This document shows, in pieces, positions 1-5,146 of a DNA stretch of 5,146 nucleotides. Source of the DNA: Deltaproteobacteria bacterium (GTDB taxonomy: Bacteria; Desulfobacterota; DSM-4660; Desulfatiglandales; HGW-15); the NCBI GenBank assembly GCA_030671095.1, contig DAOVAK010000253.1, positions 1-5,146 on the forward strand. The letters run 5' to 3'. Position numbers and translations under genes: made by a program. The number at the start of each line of letters is the position of its first letter. Positions within the stretch are counted from its first letter, which is position 1. The notes under the pieces were generated by a model, which was given only the letters and a program-made list of their open reading frames with translations, had not been told where the DNA came from and did not search any database.

Positions 1-1248
1 ATCCAGGCGGCCACGCAGGAGTGTGACTCGCCATACTATCATTACCTGGACGCTGTTGGCGGAGGCCACTTCACCAACGAGCCGGAACTTGTAGCGGCCC
101 TGGCCCACGATGCGCCCCTGTCCATCGCCTGGTTGGAAGAATTGGGAATCATGTTCAATAAGCTTCCCGATGGGCGCCTGGACGTTATCCATTTTGGAGG
201 GTCTTCCCGCAAACGCATGCATTCTGCGCGTGATATGACTGGTGCAGAAATTATGCGAGTGGTGAGGGACGAGACCCGCAACCGCTCCGATAAGATCACT
301 GCCCTTGAGTTTTGCCCGGCCGTGGAACTCCTTTTGGATGAGGAGGGAAAATGCGCTGGTGCCATACTCTACAATATGGAGACACGTGAATTTTACGTAG
401 CCAGGGCCAAGGCAGTAATCCTCGCCACCGGGGGTTTTGGAAGACTTCACATCAAAGGATATGCCACCACAAACCATTACGGGGCCACGATGGACGGTGT
501 GGTCCTGGCATACCGTGCAGGGGTCGGGAACAAGTACCTCTATGCCACCCAGTACCACCCCACAGGCGCCGTCTACCCTGAACAGAACGTGGGTCTGTTG
601 ATCACCGAGAAGGTGCGAGGCCTCGGTGCCCACGTGTTGAACATAGACGGAGAGCAATTCTGTTTTCCGCTGGAACCCCGGGATGTGGAAACTGCCGAGC
701 TGATCAGGGAGGCCATGCAAAGGGGTAAAGGGGTCATCACGCCCACCGGACGCGTTGGGCTTTGGCTTGACTGCCCCATGATCGACTTGCTCCATGAAGA
801 AGGCACGGTTTGCAAGGAACTGCCTGCCAAGTTTATCCAGTTCCAACGCCATGATATCGATATCAGCAAGGAACCCATGCTCGTTTATCCCACCTTGCAC
901 TATCAGAACGGCGGGATCGACATTAATGCCAACGCGGAAACCCCCTTACCGGGACTTTATGGGTCTGGTGAGGTGGTGGGCGGTATTCATGGGGAGAACC
1001 GGTTGATGGGCAACAGCCTCCAGGATATCATCGCCTTCGGGCGCCGCTCAGGGATTAATGCTGCTGAATATGTGAAGAAGGGCGTTCAACTGAAAAAGCT
1101 CACGTTGGATCATGTGGTTAAATTTGAAAAGGAACTGGAAGAGGCGGGCATTGAAAACCCGGTCGTTGCCCCCATCCTCTTGCCCGATTACTCCACCGAA
1201 GAGGTGAGCGCCCGCAGGTGGTCGGATGCCCTCATCGAGAGCGAATAA
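1..1248 (+). CDS. Fumarate reductase/succinate dehydrogenase-type flavoprotein, 5'-truncated by window edge
   Basis: The frame is open from base 1 to the TAA at 1246-1248, giving 415 visible residues; the start and the N-terminal FAD-binding Rossmann segment lie outside. Seen (numbering from base 1): ATGGFG at 142-147, QYHPTG with His186, TEKVRG with Glu203 and Arg206, then Arg227 in PRD, HYQNGG with His300, and GENRLMGN with Arg334. Glu203, Arg206 and Arg227 have the same spacing as the proton-relay Glu378/Arg381/Arg402 of Shewanella flavocytochrome c3, and His300/Arg334 match its dicarboxylate-binding His/Arg. The family moves electrons between FAD and fumarate/succinate or a related enoate. 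The protein ends about 80 residues after Arg334, so it lacks the long C-terminal helical domain of E. coli FrdA/SdhA. The exact substrate and electron donor are not determinable: a quinol- or thiol-linked fumarate reductase or another enoate reductase are all possible. A TTG at 133 could be misread as the start, but homology continues upstream of it. Confidence 0.86.
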   Translation: MQAATQECDSPYYHYLDAVGGGHFTNEPELVAALAHDAPLSIAWLEELGIMFNKLPDGRLDVIHFGGSSRKRMHSARDMTGAEIMRVVRDETRNRSDKITALEFCPAVELLLDEEGKCAGAILYNMETREFYVARAKAVILATGGFGRLHIKGYATTNHYGATMDGVVLAYRAGVGNKYLYATQYHPTGAVYPEQNVGLLITEKVRGLGAHVLNIDGEQFCFPLEPRDVETAELIREAMQRGKGVITPTGRVGLWLDCPMIDLLHEEGTVCKELPAKFIQFQRHDIDISKEPMLVYPTLHYQNGGIDINANAETPLPGLYGSGEVVGGIHGENRLMGNSLQDIIAFGRRSGINAAEYVKKGVQLKKLTLDHVVKFEKELEEAGIENPVVAPILLPDYSTEEVSARRWSDALIESE

Positions 1249-4200
1249 AAGGCTGCAACTCTTCGTACTGAAAGGCCTCTTCTATTTCCTTTAGAGTCTC
1301 TGCCTTTCGCCGCTTACGGTGTCTGATGAAGTATCCGATGTCCTGAAGGATGGCGTAGTAGGCGGGCACCATGGATAGGATGAGCAGTGTGGCAAAGCCA
1401 AGACCCCACATGATAGCCGTGGCAAGGGGAGCCCAAAAAGGAGATTTGCCCCCGAGGCCAAAGGCCATGGGGGCCAGCCCAAAGATGGTGGTCAGCGACG
1501 TGAGCATGATGGGGCGCATACGCACATGGCAACCCCTTACAATGGCCAGATAGAGCTCCCTTGGACTTTCTTTCCAGTAACGGTTAATAAAATCTACAAG
1601 AACGAGCGAATCATTGACCACAATCCCTATAAGGGTCAAAAGACCAATGAGGGTCACAAAGGTGAGGGGATTGTTGCTGACCAGCAGACCCACAAAGACC
1701 CCAAGGGTAACAAAGGGAATGGTGATCATGACGATCAGGGGCTGGGTAAAGGAGTTAAACTGAAGGGCCAGAATGAAAAAAATCAATAGGAGTGCCAGCA
1801 TACCTGCGTTCCAAAGTTCCTTTAGGGAGGTATCCGTCTCTTCCTGAAGACCCCCAGCGATCATCCGTGCCCCAGGAAAATTCGTTTTTATGGCGTCAAA
1901 ATAGTCTCTTGCGATCTTATTGGCCTTGACTGCAGTCATCCGCTCTCCGCTGAAGTTGTAGAGAACCCTCGCCAACCCCTTTTTCTGGTCCTGGATACTC
2001 TTGATACTCGCCGTCACCCGAACCGTTGGTATGCCGTTGTAATGGTAGATGTTGTGAAAACCCGGGTTCATACGGATACGAGCCACTTCCTTCAGAGGAA
2101 CCATCCCAGACCCAGGGGCGGCGATCTTTAGGTTCATCAGATCATCATAGTCGCGCCGGTATTCGGGCAGGTATTTCAACTTGATCTCCTGTTCCTCGTC
2201 CCCTTGATTGTATGTGGCAACCCTTAGACCATGAAAGGCTGCCTGTACGGCCATCACAAGGTATGCCTGATCAATCCCCAATTTTTTTGCCTTCGCCTCA
2301 TCCACGGTGATTTCCATAAACTGCTTCTGCCTCGAAAAATCATCCTGTATATCCACAATCCCTTTATGTTTCGACAGCTCCCCCCGGATAAGGCGAGAGG
2401 CTTGGGCCGATGTCTCCCAGGTCGGTGACTGTATCTTCAGATCCACATCCGTTCCCACAGGAGGGCCTTCCAAAAGCCTCTCAAGGGTAAAGGCTGTGAC
2501 ACCATAGGAAGTGAGAACACGGCCCACTTCATCCCTTATGCCTTCCATCAGCTCCACCACACTGTGATTCCTCTCTTTTGCGTCCTTGAGGATGACGTTG
2601 AGTTGACCATAGTGCGTGCCCCGGACAGGCTCATAATTGACCTCTTTGAAGCCAGCAATGGCAATAGGCGCTTCCAGTTCATCACCAATCCGCTCCTTTA
2701 CAAGATCGGTAAGGGCCATAAGGGTGTCACTGGATCGCTGCAATGTGGAACCTACGGGCAGGTCAAAATTGATGTTGAATCGGGGAAAGGCATCTGTCTT
2801 GGGAAACATCTCGAATTCGGTCATGAAATAGAGGAAGAAGACGAGAATGGTAGAAAAGACTATGACCAGCACCGAAAGGTAACGGTGTCGAAGTATCATC
2901 CGGAGATAAGGGTAATAGACCCTTCTAACTGGGCTGAATACATCAAACCGCTTTTTGGAAGCGGCCTTTTCCAGGGCCTTCTTCGGTGTCAGTTCCACCA
3001 CGTGGGATGGCAGCATGAAAAACACCTCAAAGAGGGAGGCAGCTAGAGCAAACAGGACCACTTTGGGCAGAATTCCCAGGAATCGTCCAATAATGCCACC
3101 GAGCATGAAGAGGAGAGGGAAAAAGGCGGCCATATTGGTGCATACCGATGCAAGAACGGGGGCGAGGACTTCCCTGCTCCCTTGTAGGGCAGCTTTTGCT
3201 GCTGGTAGGCCCTTCTCAATGTAACGAAAAATATTCTCGAGAACCACTATGGCGTCATCCACAACCACGCCGAGTACGAGGATGAGCCCAAAAAGAGTCA
3301 CGCCATCAATGGAAAGGCCAAAGATCTTCATGAGTGTGAAGGTGAGGAGAAATGCGACTGGTATGCCAATGGATGCATAGACGGCATTGCGCAGACCCAT
3401 GGATATCCAGAGAATAATGAAAACGGCGATGATTCCTAAACCTGCGTTGGTCTGGAGTTCTTTGATTCGTTGTTTCGTCACCTTCGACTGGTCAAAGTAT
3501 ACGGTGGTTCTCAGGCCTGGATACTGACCCTCCATATCCTTCAATTGGGCCCGCACGTCATTCACAATCTGAATCATATTGGTGTTTCTCTTCCGTTTAA
3601 CAGCCAGAACGAGTGCGTTCCTTTTATCGATGAACGTCAAGGTGTGAGCCTTTTCCAACGTGGGAGTCACTTTGCCAATATCACCCAGATAGACAGTCCC
3701 GCCGTTCACGCTTCTTAGGGCCAACCCGGATAGCCCTTCCGGGGTATCAGGTTCTCCAAGCATCCTAATGGCCGTCTCGTGAGGACCCATTTCCACCGCC
3801 CCGCCCGGAAGGTTCCTTGCACGATTGGCTATGGCCCGTGCCACTTCCTGAGTACCAATTCCGTATGTGGCCATTCGGTGCGGATTCAATTCCACCCAAA
3901 TCTCTCTTTCCCTCTCCCCATGAATTTCCACCTCGGATACGCCTTTAATGTCCTCCAGAATATCTGAAACATCCTGGGCAATATCCTGAAGCTGCATCAT
4001 GGGAAGGTCGCCCGATAGCCCCACCATGCAAACGGGGAAAAGGGCTATGTCGATTTCCACGACTCTCGGGACCTTTGCCTCCTCAGGAAGATCGTCCACC
4101 CGGTCCACTGCATTTCGCACCTCTTGCATGCCTTGATCGATCTCGTATTCTGACAGGTGTGTCTGGAAATAGACGTGAATCTTTGAGGTGCTTTCAAAGG

Positions 4201-4450
4201 AGTTGGATTCGTATCGGCGTATCTGGGAGATGCCCTGGAGCTCATCCTCGATCTTGTTTGTGACCAGCTTCTCAATCTCTTCTGGAGAAAAACCTTCGGC
4301 GATAGTCACCACGATGCCTTCGCCAATGGTAAGATCTGGATCCAGGTAGCGCGGCATGGCGCGGTAGGAGTAGATACCCAATACCACGATCAAGATCAGG
4401 GCCATTCGGACCACAACGGGTCTACTTATGCCAAATCGAGTGAGAAACAT
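1232..4450 (-). CDS. RND efflux pump, inner-membrane permease (HAE1/AcrB-like), complete
   Basis: This 1072-residue protein is close in length to AcrB (1049) and has the full RND plan: TM1 about residues 12-30, a large periplasmic porter domain to about 335, TM2-TM6 about 336-480, TM7 about 525-543, a second periplasmic domain to about 880, and TM8-TM12 to about 1032, followed by a basic cytoplasmic tail. TM4 carries the paired proton-relay aspartates Asp398/Asp399 in GVVVDDAIVVLEN, which fits HAE1 drug/amphiphile pumps; metal pumps such as CusA usually have another pattern there. TM11 keeps Arg977, Arg979 and Thr984. The TM10 lysine (AcrB Lys940) is replaced by Asn946. The family exports lipophilic compounds by proton antiport as a trimer with a periplasmic adaptor and an outer-membrane channel; the substrate here is unknown. 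ATG at 4450 is the only sensible start: an in-frame TAA lies just upstream (4457-4459) and homology begins at MFLTRFGISRP. No Shine-Dalgarno sequence is visible. The adaptor gene lies upstream on the same strand. Confidence 0.96.
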   Translation of the reverse strand: MFLTRFGISRPVVVRMALILIVVLGIYSYRAMPRYLDPDLTIGEGIVVTIAEGFSPEEIEKLVTNKIEDELQGISQIRRYESNSFESTSKIHVYFQTHLSEYEIDQGMQEVRNAVDRVDDLPEEAKVPRVVEIDIALFPVCMVGLSGDLPMMQLQDIAQDVSDILEDIKGVSEVEIHGEREREIWVELNPHRMATYGIGTQEVARAIANRARNLPGGAVEMGPHETAIRMLGEPDTPEGLSGLALRSVNGGTVYLGDIGKVTPTLEKAHTLTFIDKRNALVLAVKRKRNTNMIQIVNDVRAQLKDMEGQYPGLRTTVYFDQSKVTKQRIKELQTNAGLGIIAVFIILWISMGLRNAVYASIGIPVAFLLTFTLMKIFGLSIDGVTLFGLILVLGVVVDDAIVVLENIFRYIEKGLPAAKAALQGSREVLAPVLASVCTNMAAFFPLLFMLGGIIGRFLGILPKVVLFALAASLFEVFFMLPSHVVELTPKKALEKAASKKRFDVFSPVRRVYYPYLRMILRHRYLSVLVIVFSTILVFFLYFMTEFEMFPKTDAFPRFNINFDLPVGSTLQRSSDTLMALTDLVKERIGDELEAPIAIAGFKEVNYEPVRGTHYGQLNVILKDAKERNHSVVELMEGIRDEVGRVLTSYGVTAFTLERLLEGPPVGTDVDLKIQSPTWETSAQASRLIRGELSKHKGIVDIQDDFSRQKQFMEITVDEAKAKKLGIDQAYLVMAVQAAFHGLRVATYNQGDEEQEIKLKYLPEYRRDYDDLMNLKIAAPGSGMVPLKEVARIRMNPGFHNIYHYNGIPTVRVTASIKSIQDQKKGLARVLYNFSGERMTAVKANKIARDYFDAIKTNFPGARMIAGGLQEETDTSLKELWNAGMLALLLIFFILALQFNSFTQPLIVMITIPFVTLGVFVGLLVSNNPLTFVTLIGLLTLIGIVVNDSLVLVDFINRYWKESPRELYLAIVRGCHVRMRPIMLTSLTTIFGLAPMAFGLGGKSPFWAPLATAIMWGLGFATLLILSMVPAYYAILQDIGYFIRHRKRRKAETLKEIEEAFQYEELQPFIRSR

Positions 4451-4464
4451 ATTGGATTACATAA

Positions 4465-4490
4465 GAAGTGAGCTAAAATGACTAAAGTGA
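4465..4490 (+). repeat. CTAAAGTG-type short repeat array, left copy
   Basis: This segment begins GAAGTGAGCTAAAATG and continues with ACTAAAGTGA, that is, imperfect units of 9-10 bases built on CTAAAGTG. Bases 4466-4480 match the reverse complement of part of the right-hand array (4853-4898) at 14 of 15 positions, so the two face each other as inverted repeats. It ends 15 bases from the pump start codon. Confidence 0.7.
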
Positions 4491-4592
4491 CCTGCCCGCC
4501 AATGCCTCCCTGCGAAGAACATCTTTGCCAGGTTAAGCAATCAGAACCAGCCAAACGGATAGGCGCACTCCCAAATGGCTATGGCAGGCGGG

Positions 4593-4610
4593 ACTAAAGT
4601 GTCTAAAGTT
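4593..4610 (+). repeat. CTAAAGTG-type repeat, internal copy
   Basis: Two tandem 9-base units, ACTAAAGTG and TCTAAAGTT, lie in the same orientation as the left copy. They directly follow the GC-rich segment GGCAGGCGGG (4583-4592), much as CCTGCCCGCC (4491-4500) directly follows the left copy. The roughly 100 bases between may therefore be a separate repeat cassette. Confidence 0.6.
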
Positions 4611-4711
4611 AGGCCCCAATCAATGGAAAGAAAAACTTCTCCGTTAATAAAAATCTCTTTTCCTCCGTACGAATGCCATCCCGCTACGCAGCTAATGCAG
4701 GGCAAGCTCCC

Positions 4712-4747
4712 GCGGGTATCCAGAAAGTTTGCACACTGGATTCCCGC
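4712..4747. repeat. Alternative hairpin sharing the central arm
   Basis: GCGGGTATCCAG (4712-4723) is the reverse complement of CTGGATTCCCGC (4736-4747) at 11 of 12 positions, with a 12-base loop. It uses the same bases 4740-4747 as the nested hairpin to its right, so only one of the two can form at a time. Confidence 0.55.
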
Positions 4748-4781
4748 TCCCCGTCTTCACGGGGACAAGCTTCGCGGGAAT
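4740..4781. repeat. Nested hairpin, 8-bp outer and 7-bp inner stem
   Basis: ATTCCCGC (4740-4747) pairs perfectly with GCGGGAAT (4774-4781). Directly inside it, TCCCCGT (4748-4754) pairs perfectly with ACGGGGA (4759-4765) around a CTTC loop. The eight bases 4766-4773 form a one-sided bulge. Neither strand has a T-run after the stem, so it is not an intrinsic terminator; it could stabilise an mRNA end or act as a REP-type element. Confidence 0.6.
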
Positions 4782-4852
4782 GACTTTATGCACGCGTAGA
4801 TGAAGCAATCCAGATCAGAGCTTTGACTTCGTTGCCTTTAAATCGTGAAATC

Positions 4853-4898
4853 CACTTTAGGCATTTTAGGCACTTTAGCTCACTTTAGTCACTTCAAT
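4853..4898 (-). repeat. CACTTTAG-type tandem array, right copy, overlapping adaptor stop
   Basis: Five imperfect units of 9-10 bases are visible on the plus strand: CACTTTAGG, CATTTTAGG, CACTTTAGCT, CACTTTAGT and a degenerate CACTTCAAT. On the minus strand they read as CTAAAGTG units, opposite to the left and internal copies. The stop codon of the adaptor gene (4894-4896) falls in the last unit, so the array begins exactly where that reading frame ends. Confidence 0.75.
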
Positions 4899-5146
4899 AC
4901 GTGACGGTATCTTCCGTTTTCAATCCTGCTGGATTGGTAATGACCAACTCGTCATCATTAAGGCCTGAGAGGATCTCCACTGTCCCTTCATAGTAGGAAC
5001 CCAAAGTGACCTTCCTAAACAAAGCCTTTCCATCCTCGAACACAAACAATCCTATTTGGCCATTCTCCTCCGAAAGCCAGGCCGAAGGGATTTTGATGGA
5101 TTTCTCTTGGCTGGCAATGGGGAATTCCACCCGCACAGTCATACCG
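4894..5146 (-). CDS. RND efflux periplasmic adaptor (membrane fusion protein), C-terminal fragment
   Basis: About 83 residues are visible, running off the window end and stopping at TGA (4894-4896 on the minus strand). The fragment begins GMTVRVEFP, the typical end of the beta-barrel domain of HlyD/AcrA-type adaptors. It continues with KIPSAWL, the hydrophobic strand GLFVFEDGKALFRKVTLG, and VEILSGLNDDELVITNPAGL, which is the membrane-proximal domain pattern of this family (a 'VEILSGL..GD.VV..G...L..G..V' layout). Such adaptors are anchored to or inserted at the inner membrane and bridge the RND pump to an outer-membrane channel. The gene lies upstream of the pump on the same strand, so the two are very likely partners. 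The gap of 443 bases between them is large for such a pair. The alpha-hairpin, lipoyl domain and signal peptide are outside the window. The stop codon lies inside the last, degenerate unit of the adjoining repeat array. Confidence 0.9.
   Translation of the reverse strand, partial: GMTVRVEFPIASQEKSIKIPSAWLSEENGQIGLFVFEDGKALFRKVTLGSYYEGTVEILSGLNDDELVITNPAGLKTEDTVTY

Larger units (their letters stand above)
4703..4781. repeat. REP-like palindromic block
   Basis: The block contains two direct copies of a CAAGCT...CGCGGG...AT motif (4703-4719 and 4766-4781) around a central CTGGATTCCCGC (4736-4747). The combination ATTCCCGC...GCGGGAATGAC resembles the dispersed palindromic repeats found between genes in many proteobacterial genomes; that resemblance is from memory and the copy number in this genome is unknown. 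Confidence 0.6.
4451..4893. other. Repeat-rich intergenic gap between adaptor and pump genes
   Basis: These 443 bases contain no credible gene: the only open frame of any size (4575-4799, plus strand) runs through hairpins and resembles no family I know. The region holds CTAAAGTG-type repeats at both ends and once inside, GC-rich CCTGCC/GGCAGG segments at 4491-4500 and 4583-4592, and a REP-like hairpin cluster at 4703-4781. I could find no clear promoter for the pump on the minus strand. No hairpin here is followed by a T-run, so no intrinsic terminator is evident. If adaptor and pump are co-transcribed, all of this lies in the intercistronic mRNA. Confidence 0.7.
4465..4895. mobile_element. 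Possible MITE-like insertion bounded by inverted CTAAAGTG arrays
   Basis: Both ends read inward as GAAGTGA followed by CTAAAGTG-type units, giving an imperfect terminal inverted repeat around about 431 bases without a gene. The position between two genes normally packed closely supports an insertion. Against it, I find no clear target-site duplication, the array lengths differ, and such arrays can also arise by local repeat expansion. No transposase is present, so any movement would need one supplied elsewhere. Confidence 0.3.

Noticed and set aside
133..1248. TTG at 133 as the start of the flavoprotein
   Set aside because: The same frame is open to base 1 and the residues before it, including DAVGGGHFTNEPELV, match the family, so the gene begins upstream of the window.
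2564..3046. 160-residue open frame on the plus strand opposite the pump
   Set aside because: It is antisense to a conserved pump gene that is clearly coding in the other strand, and its translation shows no recognisable motif.
4740..4781. Intrinsic terminator for the adaptor transcript
   Set aside because: The stem is strong, but no T-run follows on either strand.
4575..4799. 74-residue open frame on the plus strand in the gap
   Set aside because: It runs through the internal repeat and the hairpin cluster, and its translation resembles no protein family; it is best explained as chance.
4853..4898. CRISPR array
   Set aside because: Units are only 9-10 bases, contiguous and degenerate, without spacers or cas genes nearby.
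4457..4903. Target-site duplication around the repeat-bounded block
   Set aside because: The bases just outside the two ends (TTACATAA on the left, AATACGTG on the right) do not form a convincing direct repeat.

Overview
The window looks like a piece of a Gram-negative anaerobe's chromosome with roughly balanced base composition. The pairing of a fumarate-reductase-type flavoprotein with a tripartite RND efflux system, and the style of the intergenic repeats, are compatible with a deltaproteobacterium (Desulfobacterota). That assignment is an impression from the sequence and not a proven placement.

Layout: (1) bases 1-1248, plus strand, hold the 3' part of a flavoprotein of the fumarate reductase/succinate dehydrogenase family; its FAD-binding N-terminus lies outside the window. 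(2) Bases 1232-4450, minus strand, hold a complete 1072-residue inner-membrane RND pump (HAE1/AcrB type). Its 3' end overlaps the 3' end of the flavoprotein gene by 17 bases in convergent orientation. (3) Bases 4451-4893 are a 443-base gap with no convincing gene. It is filled with short repeats: CTAAAGTG-type arrays at both ends in inverted orientation, one more copy inside, and a REP-like block of competing hairpins. (4) Bases 4894-5146, minus strand, hold the C-terminal end of the periplasmic adaptor (membrane fusion protein) of the same efflux system, cut by the window edge.

The adaptor and pump lie in the usual order (adaptor, then pump) on the minus strand and should form one efflux complex with an outer-membrane channel that is not in the window. 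Normally such genes are nearly adjacent. Here they are separated by the repeat-rich block, which reaches into the adaptor stop codon and to within 15 bases of the pump start codon. That gap is the least ordinary part of the window. I see no convincing undescribed multi-gene system; the coding content belongs to known families.
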